Both the position numbers and the translations under genes were made by a program. Below, piece after piece: positions 1 through 8,210 of a stretch of 64,000 bases of DNA; position 1 is the stretch's first letter; each line of letters begins with the position of its first letter. Location: assembly GCF_001879715.1 (NCBI RefSeq), contig NZ_MNBW01000003.1, positions 62,001 through 126,000 on the forward strand. The letters run 5' to 3'. The stretch is from Nioella nitratireducens. Lineage in GTDB: Bacteria; Pseudomonadota; Alphaproteobacteria; Rhodobacterales; Rhodobacteraceae. The notes under the pieces are model-generated. The model was not told the origin of the DNA and made no database searches. It saw only the letters and a program-made list of their open reading frames with translations.

Positions 1-931
1 TCAGGTTGCGCGAATAGAGGCGGTAGAGATCTTCGGTCGTGGCTTCGGGATCGAGCCGGTTCAGCGGGTCGATATCTGGGGCCGAGAAATGGTCGCGCAG
101 GCCAAGATCGTCATCGAGCAGCAGCATCGCCTCGCGGCTTTCGAGGAAGTTCTGCACCGAGATGGAGTCCTGCACCGTGGCGAAGGTGGTGCCGCCCATC
201 AATCCGGCCAGACCGCCAGCCGACGCGCTGCCCGATTCCGCCTTCTGGATCTGGAACACGGTGGTGGCGGCGTACATCGGGGTGGCGATGGTGTAATAGT
301 AATACCCCACGAAGGCCGTTGGCAGCATCACGAAGACCAGCAGACGCGCGGCCAGCAGGATCAGCCGCTTGCGGCGGCGGCGCGCGATGTCGCGCTGCAT
401 GCGCAGGATTTCCTGCGCGCGGTTGGCTTCGTCCGTGCTGGGGGCTGGCATGGCGGGCGGTTGCGCGGGGGCCTGTGTCTGCGGCACGCCGGGCTGGCGC
501 ACGGTGGCGGGCAGGCGCTGTGCCTCGGCCTGACGGTCGCCGTCATTGACCACCAGTTCCAGCATGTTCGAGCGTTCGAACGGGTCGATACCCTGACGCC
601 GCAACAGCCGCACCGCGTCGAAATCCGACGCCGGTTGCAGCCCGTGTTTCTGCGCGGTGCGCCGGGCCATGCGCAACTGGCGTCCGGTCAGCCCCTCGGC
701 GCGGATCGCGGCCAGTTCCTGCTCGACACTGACTTGCGGCGGCGCTTGCGTCGCAGCCTGCTGAGCGGCGTCGGCCGCTTGCGCGGCGCCGCTTGTCGGG
801 AAACGCATACTGCCGAAGCCATCGTCGGCGCCCTGTGCGGCGGCGGCGCTTTCGGCGGCGCGCTGGCTTTCCCCTGCCGGTGCAGTGGGACCAGAGCGAC
901 GGATGCGGAATTTCTTACCCCTGGGTTTCAT
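1..931 (-). CDS. kpsE: capsule polysaccharide export inner-membrane protein, KpsE/RkpR type (3' end outside window)
   Basis: Polysaccharide co-polymerase of the inner membrane that acts with a KpsM/KpsT-type ABC transporter in capsule export. The frame opens at ATG 931-929 and stays open to base 1, giving 310 residues of a longer protein. Residues 1 to about 185 form a cytoplasmic Ala/Gln/Pro-rich extension. A basic RRRRKR stretch precedes one transmembrane helix at about 190-215. The periplasmic part starts with ATPMYAATTVFQIQK, the usual beginning of the Wzz/KpsE domain. The start overlaps the kpsT end by 17 bases, so the two are probably co-translated. The N-terminal extension is longer than I know for E. 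coli KpsE and its role is unknown. The family call is by recognition and gene context. Confidence 0.75.
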   Translation of the reverse strand, partial: MKPRGKKFRIRRSGPTAPAGESQRAAESAAAAQGADDGFGSMRFPTSGAAQAADAAQQAATQAPPQVSVEQELAAIRAEGLTGRQLRMARRTAQKHGLQPASDFDAVRLLRRQGIDPFERSNMLELVVNDGDRQAEAQRLPATVRQPGVPQTQAPAQPPAMPAPSTDEANRAQEILRMQRDIARRRRKRLILLAARLLVFVMLPTAFVGYYYYTIATPMYAATTVFQIQKAESGSASAGGLAGLMGGTTFATVQDSISVQNFLESREAMLLLDDDLGLRDHFSAPDIDPLNRLDPEATTEDLYRLYSRNL

Positions 932-1574
932 AGTCATACAGTCTCTTAGCCTCTTCGAGCGAGTCGAATTGATAGAACTGGCCATCCCGCAAAACGGCGG
1001 CGCGGTTCGCAAATTTTTCAAGCGTGTCGGCCTGGTGGGACACGATGACCACCGTGGCTGTCCGCAGGCGGTCGGCCAGGATCGCCCCCGCCTTGCGGTT
1101 GAACGCGGCATCGGTGGTACGCGGCATGCCTTCGTCGATCAGGTAGATGTCGAATTCCAGCGCCAGCATCAGGGCGAACTGGAACCGCGCTTTCATCCCC
1201 GAGGAATAGGTGCCCAAGGGACGGTCGAAATATTCCTCCAGATCGCAGAGCCAACGGCAGAACGCCTCGACGTAGTCGGGGTCCAGACCATAGAGCTGCG
1301 CGATGTAGCGGGCATTCTCGGTGGCCGATAGCTTGCCGATCACGCCGCCCATGAAACCGAGTGGGAAGGAGATGCGGCAAGACCGCTCGATCTTGCCCTC
1401 ATCGGGTTTTTCCAGACCCGCCATCATGTTGATCACGGTGGTCTTGCCGGTGCCATTGGGGGCCAGAATCCCGAGCGATTGCCCCAGTTCAACACGGAAG
1501 GACGCCTGGTCGAGGATGACCTTGCGCTGCGTGCCGGTCCAAAAGGACTTAGAGACGTTAATGAACTCGAGCAT
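915..1574 (-). CDS. kpsT: capsule export ABC transporter ATP-binding protein, KpsT type
   Basis: ATPase subunit (219 residues) that powers export of capsular polysaccharide across the inner membrane. The P-loop reads APNGTGKTT, so the first glycine of the usual GxxGxGK pattern is alanine; the lysine and threonine are kept. The signature is YSSGMKAR, as in KpsT/Wzt-like exporters, and Walker B is YLIDEGM, followed by the switch histidine in VIVSHQ. The length matches KpsT (about 220). The ATG has AGGGGC just upstream. It is the first gene of the capsule unit seen here and runs into kpsE with a 17-base overlap. A kpsM gene is not in the window and may lie beyond base 1. Confidence 0.85.
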   Translation of the reverse strand: MLEFINVSKSFWTGTQRKVILDQASFRVELGQSLGILAPNGTGKTTVINMMAGLEKPDEGKIERSCRISFPLGFMGGVIGKLSATENARYIAQLYGLDPDYVEAFCRWLCDLEEYFDRPLGTYSSGMKARFQFALMLALEFDIYLIDEGMPRTTDAAFNRKAGAILADRLRTATVVIVSHQADTLEKFANRAAVLRDGQFYQFDSLEEAKRLYDYETQG

Positions 1575-1657
1575 GATGCCCCTGTACTGCTATCGGACTG
1601 GCCCCCTCTTTGGTTGGAGAGCGTTATCGGAAGGGTTTACCGGACCAATTGGGCGCC

Positions 1658-1685
1658 ATTATGGCCTTGTGGCGTTGGATTTCAA
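1658..1685 (-). promoter_or_regulatory. candidate promoter for kpsT-kpsE
   Basis: On the minus strand TTGAAA (1685-1680) and CATAAT (1663-1658) are separated by 16 bases, about 85 bases upstream of the kpsT start. Both hexamers are close to the sigma-70 consensus. The rest of the 1575-1726 spacer shows no other feature. Confidence 0.45.
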
Positions 1686-1726
1686 AGCGCTTCGACAGGA
1701 AATCGCCCCGATTGAGGCAAGATAAA

Positions 1727-1767
1727 CGGAAAACGGCCCCAGGGATGTCATCCGGGGGCCGTTTCCG
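1727..1767 (-). terminator. intrinsic terminator of the arsR-permease-nhaA operon
   Basis: Arms 1727-1740 and 1754-1767 pair around the 10-bp core AAACGGCCCC / GGGGCCGTTT with a 13-base loop. On the minus strand the stem is followed by TTTTCCGTTTATCTT. It lies 20 bases after the nhaA stop codon. Confidence 0.75.
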
Positions 1768-1786
1768 GTTTAAAGTTGACGCTTGG

Positions 1787-3049
1787 TCACACGGGTTTCT
1801 TCTGAACCCGAAGCAGTTTTCCCACCGCAATCGAGATTGCGGCCCCGAAAAAGCTGAACAAGGCCCCCATCTTCGCGGCGTCCTGCACGGGGCCCGCGTC
1901 GAACGCGACCGAGGCCACGAACAGCGCCACGGTAAAGCCGATGGCCGCCACACAGCCGATAACCACGAGGTCGATGATCCGCATCCCTTCGGGAATGCCA
2001 AGGCCAAGCGGGCGCGCCGCGACCCAGCCGAACAGGAAGATCCCGACCGGTTTGCCGATCAGAAGTCCCGCGAGCACCAGCCATGTGGCCGAGTCCATCG
2101 ACGACATGACAACGCCCGCATTGAGCAGCCCAAAGAGGCCGAGGATCAACTCGACCGGGATCTTCAGCGCGTGTTCGATTTCGTTCAGCAGGTCATGCAG
2201 GTGCCGCTCGGCATCGGCGAAAAGGCCAAAGGCGCGGTCGGCATGGGGAATGGTCGGCACGATCGGCAACAGGCCAAGCGCCGGGTGCAGCCCGCTTTCC
2301 TGAAAGCCGTACCAGCTCAGGCAGCCCGCGATCAGGTAGGGCCAGAAGCTGAGATGCTTGCGGACCCATGTCGAGCGCGTGCGCAACTGGTCGCCCCGGT
2401 CCAGCCGACGCGGCAGCCAGTTGAACACCACGAATACGGAAATGGCGGCGCCAAGGCTGAGCAGCAGCCATTCCGGGGCCAGCGCGCCCGAGGGGTAGAA
2501 GATCGCCAGAATCAACAGGCCACCCGCGTCATCTGCAATCGCCAGCAGCAGCAGGAACCGCACCGCCGGGTGCCCGGCACCAAAGACCATGCGCCCCACA
2601 AGATAGGAAAAGGCAATGTCGGTGGCGGTCGGAATCGCCCAGCCATTGGCCACGGCGTTGTAGGTTTCCGAACCCATCACCATGGCAAGACCAAGATAGA
2701 CCGTGATCGGGCCAAGCATACCGCCGAGCGTCGCAAACAGCGGCGTGGCCGCCTTCTTGCCGCGCAGCGATCCGTTTTCCAGGATCACCGCCTCCCACAC
2801 CTCTTTCGCGGCGATGCCGAAGAAGAAGGCCATAAGCACGTCATTGACGAGATAGTGCAGCGTCAGCACCCGCGTCACATGGCCGTGACCGTCGTCATGC
2901 AGGTGGCCGATGAAGAAATTGTCGATCAGCACGAAATCGACGAAATGGTGGTAACTCTCGGCGTTCACGTTCGCCCAGGCGAGGGCAAGAACCGCGCCCC
3001 CGATCAGGAACAGCGAATAGCTGGCGATGAAGTTCCAGACGCGATACAT
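1787..3049 (-). CDS. nhaA: Na+/H+ antiporter NhaA
   Basis: Inner-membrane antiporter that exchanges Na+ (or Li+) for protons. About 420 residues with many hydrophobic helices. TDIAFS carries the unwound-helix aspartate and AIADDAGG carries the ion-binding Asp pair (D163/D164 of E. coli NhaA). The frame can be extended to a TTG at 3079, but the ATG at 3049 has GGAGGGCTTC directly upstream and starts MYRVWNFIASYS, so 3049 was chosen. It lies 60 bases after the permease stop in the same direction, too close for an own promoter or a cation riboswitch, so it is probably the last gene of the arsR operon. Co-transcription with a metalloid-type permease is uncommon. Confidence 0.9.
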   Translation of the reverse strand: MYRVWNFIASYSLFLIGGAVLALAWANVNAESYHHFVDFVLIDNFFIGHLHDDGHGHVTRVLTLHYLVNDVLMAFFFGIAAKEVWEAVILENGSLRGKKAATPLFATLGGMLGPITVYLGLAMVMGSETYNAVANGWAIPTATDIAFSYLVGRMVFGAGHPAVRFLLLLAIADDAGGLLILAIFYPSGALAPEWLLLSLGAAISVFVVFNWLPRRLDRGDQLRTRSTWVRKHLSFWPYLIAGCLSWYGFQESGLHPALGLLPIVPTIPHADRAFGLFADAERHLHDLLNEIEHALKIPVELILGLFGLLNAGVVMSSMDSATWLVLAGLLIGKPVGIFLFGWVAARPLGLGIPEGMRIIDLVVIGCVAAIGFTVALFVASVAFDAGPVQDAAKMGALFSFFGAAISIAVGKLLRVQKKPV

Positions 3050-3109
3050 GAAGCCCTCCGCTTTTTTGTCCGTGACCAATTAGCGGATGGGATGGCATGG
3101 AACAAGCGT

Positions 3110-4141
3110 TCAGGCCAGCATTCCCCAGACGAGACCCGCAAGGATGGCCCCCGTGACGGCAAAGCCGAGGTAAGCGGCGAAGATCCGTGGCTTGACCAAG
3201 GCCCACACCGCAACCGCCGCCGGGATGCTGCTGACCCCGCCCGCGATGACGAAGGCCATGGCGGCACCGGGGCTCATGCCCTGATCCAGAAGCCCCGCGA
3301 TCAGCGGCACCGCCGCGTAGCCGTTCAGATAGGCAGGCGCCCCGAGGATCGCCGCCAACAGGATCGGCCCGATCCCATCGCCGCCAAGCGCTGTGCCGAT
3401 CCATGCCGCCGGAACGTAGCGGATCAGCAATGCCTCCAGCAGGTAGGCCAGCAATAGCCACTTCCCTAGGAAAATCAGGTTGTCCCACGCCGCGCGGACA
3501 AACAGCGCTCGCCGCTCGGACTCTTGCCAGAAACGCCAGTTGAGGGCGAGCTTTCTGGACCCGCAGCACGATCCGCAGCCAGTGGGAGTTTGCGCCTTGA
3601 GCGGATCGACCAGGAACCGCGTGCCCGCCAAGGCCTTTGTCGCGGCGCCGCCCATCAGGCCGATGCAGACGGCGGCCACCGTCTTGGCGATGGCGAATTC
3701 CGGACCGATCGCGCCTGCGGTGATCGCGAACATCGCCGGATCCATCAGCGGCGACGCCAGCCAGAAGGCCATCACCGCCGATAGCGGCGCGCCCGCGGCC
3801 AGCAGGGCTGCGACAAAGGGGATCACCTGGCAGGAACAGAAGGGCGAGAGCCCCCCAACCAAGGCGCCGACAAGGATCATGCGCGCCTCGCGTCCGGTAA
3901 ACGCCCCTTCCATCACCCGCTCGGACCCGGTCGCACGCATCACGCCGATGGCCACGACGGCAAAGAGGATGAAGGGCAAGGTATGTGCAAGGCTGGTGAC
4001 AGCGGCCCGAAGCGATGGCCAGACAGCCTCGGGGTCGAACAGCGCCAAGGCCGCCGCGATCAAGGCGCAGGCCAGCAGCACCTTGTCGATCCGGTCAAAC
4101 CGCAGGCGGGCGGGCCGCCGGCCCTGTGTGGTGTCAGTCAT
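3110..4141 (-). CDS. permease of the DUF318/ArsP family (PF03773)
   Basis: Polytopic membrane permease, 343 residues from ATG 4141. The family includes ArsP, an efflux permease for trivalent organoarsenicals, and YraQ. The family motif SPFCSC followed by VIP is present at about residues 98-106. A cytoplasmic loop carries a Cys cluster, CGSCCGS, near residue 190. Cysteines are the metalloid ligands in ArsP, so a thiophilic substrate is likely but not proven. The start codon overlaps the arsR stop as ATGA, so the two are translationally coupled, and nhaA follows. A longer frame to 4183 exists but would lie inside arsR. Confidence 0.8.
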   Translation of the reverse strand: MTDTTQGRRPARLRFDRIDKVLLACALIAAALALFDPEAVWPSLRAAVTSLAHTLPFILFAVVAIGVMRATGSERVMEGAFTGREARMILVGALVGGLSPFCSCQVIPFVAALLAAGAPLSAVMAFWLASPLMDPAMFAITAGAIGPEFAIAKTVAAVCIGLMGGAATKALAGTRFLVDPLKAQTPTGCGSCCGSRKLALNWRFWQESERRALFVRAAWDNLIFLGKWLLLAYLLEALLIRYVPAAWIGTALGGDGIGPILLAAILGAPAYLNGYAAVPLIAGLLDQGMSPGAAMAFVIAGGVSSIPAAVAVWALVKPRIFAAYLGFAVTGAILAGLVWGMLA

Positions 4142-4473
4142 CTGGTCTCTCCAAACCCGCGTGCGCGCGTGTCGGCGCAGCATTCCTCGACAAGAAACCG
4201 CGACAGTCCCTCGACCGCGTCATGATCGACCGAACACAGCACCCGCCGCCCGTCGCGCCGTTGCTGCACCAGCCCTGTCGAAACCAGTTGCTTCAGGTGG
4301 TGGGTCAGGACCGATCCGGTCACGCCCACATCCTGCCCCAACTGGCCGATCGGCATCCCCTCGGGTCCGGCACGCACGAGGCGGCGCAAAATCGACAGGC
4401 GCTGTTCCGAGCCGAGTGCGGCAAAAACCGTTGCCGCATGGGTCAGGGCGGGGAGGGAGTCATATTGTTTCAT
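4138..4473 (-). CDS. ArsR-family transcriptional repressor
   Basis: Winged-helix metal(loid) sensor of 111 residues. The recognition region reads GVTGSVLTHHLKQL, followed by the wing LVQQRRDGRRVL. It has three cysteines: C80 and the vicinal pair C98-C99 in VEECCADT near the C terminus. Acidithiobacillus ArsR also senses As(III) with a C-terminal vicinal Cys pair, so As(III), Sb(III) or an organoarsenical is a reasonable inducer guess. The ATG follows the palindrome at 4476-4491 by two bases and has no Shine-Dalgarno, so the mRNA may be leaderless. It is first in an operon with the permease and nhaA. Confidence 0.85.
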   Translation of the reverse strand: MKQYDSLPALTHAATVFAALGSEQRLSILRRLVRAGPEGMPIGQLGQDVGVTGSVLTHHLKQLVSTGLVQQRRDGRRVLCSVDHDAVEGLSRFLVEECCADTRARGFGETR

Positions 4474-4475
4474 GA

Positions 4476-4491
4476 TTCTATTAATATAGAA
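4476..4491. promoter_or_regulatory. palindromic operator candidate for ArsR
   Basis: Perfect inverted repeat TTCTAT-TAAT-ATAGAA, AT-rich in a GC-rich genome, ending two bases before the arsR start codon on the minus strand. Its position and form fit an ArsR-type autoregulatory operator that overlaps the promoter or initiation region. Confidence 0.6.
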
Positions 4492-4514
4492 ATTAACGGA
4501 GGATGTCCATGTCC

Positions 4515-4590
4515 CTTCTTCTTTGTAAAAATACTCCGGGGAGCGCGAGGGGCCGCGCCCCTCGCCTCGGTCGCCGCCGGCAGGCGGCGA
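4515..4590 (+). repeat. dispersed intergenic repeat, copy A
   Basis: Composite element: a 23-base core (4515-4537) beginning CTTCTTCTTTG and ending ATACTCC, a 9-bp hairpin GCGAGGGGC/GCCCCTCGC (4545-4565), and an 8-bp hairpin TCGCCGCC/GGCGGCGA (4571-4590). The same order occurs inverted at 6027-6103 and, diverged, at 22058-22131. It sits in the arsR/glycosylase divergent spacer. The remainder of that spacer shows nothing else clear. Confidence 0.75.
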
Positions 4591-4635
4591 AACGAGGTCG
4601 TTTCAATCCCGTCCCGTCGGAACTATTTTTCGACC

Positions 4636-5229
4636 ATGGAGTTCGAGACCCTGCAACGCCAGATCATTGCGTGCCGCCTGTGTGCCGATCGCTTCGCGGC
4701 GACCGAAACCGCCCACGCCCCGCGGCCCGTGCTCTGGGCCGCCCCCGGCGCGCGCATCCTCGTGGCAGGCCAGGCGCCGGGGATGCGGGTGCACCAGTCG
4801 GGCAAGCCTTTCACCGACCCCTCCGGCGATCGGCTGCGCGGGTGGATGGGGGTGGATGGGGCCACGTTTTATGACCGGTCCCGCATTGCGATCCTGCCCA
4901 TGGCCTTTTGCTTTCCGGGCTATGATGCCAAGGGATCGGACCTGCCGCCACCGAAAATCTGTGCGCGGACATGGCGTGCCCATCTGCTGAACCACCTGCC
5001 AGATGTGAGGCTGACGCTGTTGGTTGGCGGCCACGCACAGGATTGGCATCTGCGGGGAAAATCCAGCGTCACCGCCCGCGCCGCGGGCTGGCGCGACCAT
5101 GCGCCCGCGCTCTTTCCCTTGCCGCATCCCTCTTGGCGCAATACCGCATGGCTCAAGAAAAACCCGTGGTTCGAGGCTGAGTTGCTGCCGGTTCTGCGGG
5201 CCTGTGTGAAGGACGTGTTGGACAAATGA
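4636..5229 (+). CDS. uracil-DNA glycosylase family protein
   Basis: Probable base-excision glycosylase of the UDG superfamily, 197 residues. The start MEFETLQRQIIACRLC has a CRLC motif typical of family 4-like glycosylases. Motif A is GQAPGMRVHQSGKPF and motif B is PLPHPSWRN. Only two N-terminal cysteines (CRLC) plus scattered ones are seen, so a complete FeS site is uncertain. The frame is open far upstream, but the ATG at 4636 fits the family start; no Shine-Dalgarno is evident. It is coupled to the SseB gene by ATGA, and the pair is bracketed by inverted copies of the intergenic repeat. Confidence 0.8.
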   Translation: MEFETLQRQIIACRLCADRFAATETAHAPRPVLWAAPGARILVAGQAPGMRVHQSGKPFTDPSGDRLRGWMGVDGATFYDRSRIAILPMAFCFPGYDAKGSDLPPPKICARTWRAHLLNHLPDVRLTLLVGGHAQDWHLRGKSSVTARAAGWRDHAPALFPLPHPSWRNTAWLKKNPWFEAELLPVLRACVKDVLDK

Positions 5230-6014
5230 CAGAAACCACCCCGCTCGACGCGGCCCATGCTGCGATGGAGGCCACCCCCGAGGATGACGCCGCGCGGCTG
5301 CGCTTCTACGAAAGACTGGCCGATTGTGAACTGTTTCTCGCACTCGAAGGCGAGCCGGGCGAGGACGAGATCGCGCCGCGGATTTTCCCGGTGGACGGCG
5401 CACAGTTTGTCCTGGTCTTCGACCGGGAGGAGCGGCTGGCCGCCTTTGCAGAAGGCGTGGCTCCCTATGCCGTGGTCTCGGGTCGCGGGCTGGCGGCGAT
5501 GCTGGCGGGGCAAGGGATCGGGCTGGCGGTGAACCCAGGGGCTGCCTCGTCGATCCTGATCCCGGCCGAGGCGATCGACTGGCTTGCCGCGACCTTGGCC
5601 GAGGCACCGCGGGAGGTCGAGGAAACGCCCGAGGAGATCAGTGCGCCTGCGGGCCTGCCCGAGATCCTGATCAGGGCGCTTGATACCAAGCTGGCCACGG
5701 CTGCGGGGCGCGCCCTGTCTGCCTACCTTGTCGGGGTGACTTATCGTGGCGGGCGGCGCTCGCATATGCTGGCCTTCGTCGATCCGGTTCCGGGCGCGGA
5801 ATCGGCGCTTGCGCGCGCGGCGGGCGAAGCGCTTACCTTTTCGGGCATCGAGGCCGGGGTGATCGACGTGGGGTTCTTCCGCGCGTCCGACCAGGTCTGC
5901 GCGACCTTGGCCAAGGCGGGCCTTCGCTTTGACCTGCCCCAGCCCAAGGCCCGGGCCCGCGTGCCGGGATCGGCCCCCGGCATGGACCCGGACAGTCCAC
6001 CGAAGCTGCGCTGA
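5226..6014 (+). CDS. SseB family protein
   Basis: 262 residues with an N-terminal SseB domain (about 1-120; the ERLADCELFLALEG start and the DREERLAAF stretch are typical) and a C-terminal SseB-like domain (about 140-240, with GRRSHMLAFVDP). The biochemical role of SseB proteins is poorly known; in E. coli it is linked to rhodanese/SseA regulation. No signal peptide or membrane helix is seen. The ATG overlaps the glycosylase stop as ATGA, so the two are made together. The C-terminal tail is Pro/Arg-rich. Repeat copy B follows directly and may end the transcript. Confidence 0.75.
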   Translation: MTETTPLDAAHAAMEATPEDDAARLRFYERLADCELFLALEGEPGEDEIAPRIFPVDGAQFVLVFDREERLAAFAEGVAPYAVVSGRGLAAMLAGQGIGLAVNPGAASSILIPAEAIDWLAATLAEAPREVEETPEEISAPAGLPEILIRALDTKLATAAGRALSAYLVGVTYRGGRRSHMLAFVDPVPGAESALARAAGEALTFSGIEAGVIDVGFFRASDQVCATLAKAGLRFDLPQPKARARVPGSAPGMDPDSPPKLR

Positions 6015-6026
6015 CCCCATCCGGTG

Positions 6027-6103
6027 TCGTCGCCTGTCGGCGCCGACCCGGGCGGGGGGATCTTCCCCCCGCACCCCCCTGGAGTATTTTTACAAAGAAG
6101 AAG
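6027..6103 (-). repeat. dispersed intergenic repeat, copy B (inverted)
   Basis: Reverse orientation of the element at 4515-4590. The 23-base core is identical on the minus strand (6103-6081). It is followed by an 8-bp G/C hairpin (6052-6072) and an imperfect TCGTCGCC/GGCGCCGA hairpin (6027-6042). It lies between the convergent sseB and ghrA genes and could act as a bidirectional terminator. Confidence 0.75.
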
Positions 6104-6127
6104 GAGCGGGTGTCGGGCCGTGCGTTG

Positions 6128-7060
6128 TCAGTAGCCCGCGCGGCGATTGACCAGATGCAGGAGCGGCTCGCCTGCCTCGCCGCGCCGGACATTTTCGGCA
6201 ATGACCTGCGAGGCGGTTTCAGGCCGGGTTTCAGACGCGATATGCGGGGTTACGGTCACGTTAGGATGCCGCCAATAGGGGTGATCCTCGGGCAGCGGTT
6301 CGACACGGAACACGTCGAGGGTGGCATGGGCGATCTGGCCGGATTCGAGTGCCGCCAGCAGGGCCTCGTCGTCGATGAGCGTCCCGCGACCGGGGTTGAT
6401 CACCACAGCCCCCCGCGGCAGGGCGGCGAGGGTGTCGGCGTTCAGCGTGTTTTCCGTGGCGGGGGTGTTGGGCATGAGCAGCACGACGATATCGGCGGTT
6501 TTCAGGCAGTCGGTCAGGCCGTCGGGTCCGTGGAAGCTGGTCACGCCGGGGATGGATTTTGCGCTGCGGCTCCAGCCCGTCACGGTGAAACCAAGGGCCA
6601 GCAGTACCTCGGCGCAGGCGGTGCCAAGCTCGCCAAGGCCAAGGATCGCCACGGTGCGATCGCGGGCCAGCGGTGGCGCGTTTGGTTGCCACCCCCCCGG
6701 CTTGCCCTTGATATGGGCATCCATCCCGAGGTGGTGGCGCAGCACATGGCCCGCCACGTATTCGCGCATCCCCTCGCGCATGCCGTCATCCACCATTCGG
6801 GCAAGCGGCACGGTGAGAGTTGGGTTGCCAACCACCGTTTCGACCCCGGCCCAGAGGTTCAGCACCGCCTTGAGCCTGGGAAAGACCGAAAAATCCTGCA
6901 CATCGCTGTTGGGGGCGTAGACGATATAGTCGACCTGCTGGGGCGCGGCCGTGCAGGTCAATGTCGCGTCGCCCAAGCCTGCCTTGGCCAAGGCCGCCCG
7001 CAACGGGGCTTCGTATTGTGCCCACCGGTCGGGATGGGCGGCGAAAAGGATCGTGGTCAT
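6128..7060 (-). CDS. ghrA: glyoxylate/hydroxypyruvate reductase A
   Basis: NAD(P)H-dependent 2-hydroxyacid dehydrogenase that reduces glyoxylate and hydroxypyruvate; 310 residues. The Rossmann motif is LGLGELGTAC. The catalytic triad is visible: Arg in NPGRGTLIDD, Glu in FRVEPLPEDHP and His in TPHIASE. ATG 7060 is preceded by AAGGAGCCTTC, and this ribosome site touches the rodA stop codon 10 bases away, so ghrA is probably the last gene of the mre operon. A longer open frame to 7171 lies inside rodA and was not used. Confidence 0.88.
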   Translation of the reverse strand: MTTILFAAHPDRWAQYEAPLRAALAKAGLGDATLTCTAAPQQVDYIVYAPNSDVQDFSVFPRLKAVLNLWAGVETVVGNPTLTVPLARMVDDGMREGMREYVAGHVLRHHLGMDAHIKGKPGGWQPNAPPLARDRTVAILGLGELGTACAEVLLALGFTVTGWSRSAKSIPGVTSFHGPDGLTDCLKTADIVVLLMPNTPATENTLNADTLAALPRGAVVINPGRGTLIDDEALLAALESGQIAHATLDVFRVEPLPEDHPYWRHPNVTVTPHIASETRPETASQVIAENVRRGEAGEPLLHLVNRRAGY

Positions 7061-7070
7061 GAAGGCTCCT

Positions 7071-8210
7071 TCAGCGGGGGCGATGGATATGCGCGGACTG
7101 AACCAACCCGAAAGCGGCCAGAAGCACAAGCATCGCCGAGCCGCCATAGCTGACCAGCGGCAGCGGCACACCGACGACCGGGGCCAGCCCCATCACCATT
7201 GCCATGTTGATGGAGAAGTAGAGAAAAAAGGTCACCGCCACGCCGAGCGTCACCAGAGAGGCGAAGCGGTCTTTGGTCTGAAGCGCGGTCCAGACGCAGA
7301 ACACGAGGATCAGCAGGTAAAGCCCAAGAAGCGAGGCCCCGCCAACGAAGCCAAACTCCTCGGCCAGCGTGGTGAAGATGAAATCGGTATGTTTTTCGGG
7401 CAGGAAATTGAGGCTGGATTGGGTGCCCTGCATGAAGCCGCGCCCGGTCCAGCCGCCGGACCCAAGGGCAATCTGGCTCTGGGTAATGTGATAGCCCGCG
7501 CCGAGCGGGTCCGAGGATGGGTCGAGAAAGGTGTCGATCCGCCGATACTGGTAATCCTGCAAAAGCTGCCAGGGCGTGCCGCGCGAGGTGAAGACGGCGG
7601 TCACCATCCCGCCTGCCGCCGCGATGACCACCGCGAAATAGGCCCAATGCACCCCGGCAAGGAACATCACCGCGCCGCCGCCCGCCATCAGCAGAATCGC
7701 CGTCCCGAGATCGGGCTGGCGCAGGGTCAGGAACACCGGGATCAGGATCAGGACAAGCGGCATCAGGACATAGAGCGGCCGCGAGGTTTTACGCACATCG
7801 AGCCAATCGTAATAGGCGGCAAGCAACATCACGAGTGTGATCTTGGTCAGTTCGGACGGTTGCAACCGCATGAAGCCGAGGTCGATCCAGCGCTGCGCGC
7901 CCATGCCGACGGTGCCGAACAGTTCCACGAACAGCAGCAGCAGGACCGACAGGCCATAAGCCACGGCCGAAACGTTGCGCCAGAACCAGATCGGGACCAT
8001 GGCGACCACCAGCATCACTGCGATGCCAAGGCCGAAACGCATCATCTGCGGCGCCGCCCAGGGCCGCAACGACCCGCCGGCAACGGAATAGAGCATCAGG
8101 AAGCCGACACAGGCCACCGTGCTGACCAGCAGGATCAGCGCCCAGTTGAGGTAGATCACCTTTCGCAAGCCCGTTGGCGTGGCCTTTTGCGTGTATTCGA
8201 GAAAGCTCAT
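7071..8210 (-). CDS. rodA: rod shape-determining peptidoglycan glycosyltransferase RodA
   Basis: SEDS-family polymerase that works with PBP2 in lateral wall growth; 379 residues, about 10 membrane helices. Typical stretches are the QPDLGTA motif and a large periplasmic loop with GAGYHITQSQIALGSGG and FLPEKHTDFIF, which are conserved in RodA/FtsW. Its ATG overlaps the mrdA stop as ATGA, in line with stoichiometric production of the two partners. Confidence 0.95.
   Translation of the reverse strand: MSFLEYTQKATPTGLRKVIYLNWALILLVSTVACVGFLMLYSVAGGSLRPWAAPQMMRFGLGIAVMLVVAMVPIWFWRNVSAVAYGLSVLLLLFVELFGTVGMGAQRWIDLGFMRLQPSELTKITLVMLLAAYYDWLDVRKTSRPLYVLMPLVLILIPVFLTLRQPDLGTAILLMAGGGAVMFLAGVHWAYFAVVIAAAGGMVTAVFTSRGTPWQLLQDYQYRRIDTFLDPSSDPLGAGYHITQSQIALGSGGWTGRGFMQGTQSSLNFLPEKHTDFIFTTLAEEFGFVGGASLLGLYLLILVFCVWTALQTKDRFASLVTLGVAVTFFLYFSINMAMVMGLAPVVGVPLPLVSYGGSAMLVLLAAFGLVQSAHIHRPR

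Noticed and set aside
1400-1470. kpsT as a pseudogene because of an altered P-loop
   Set aside because: Only the first glycine differs; Lys/Thr, signature, Walker B and switch His are intact and the length is normal.
3050-3109. Sodium/lithium riboswitch before nhaA
   Set aside because: The 60-base gap after the permease gene is too short and shows no fitting structure.
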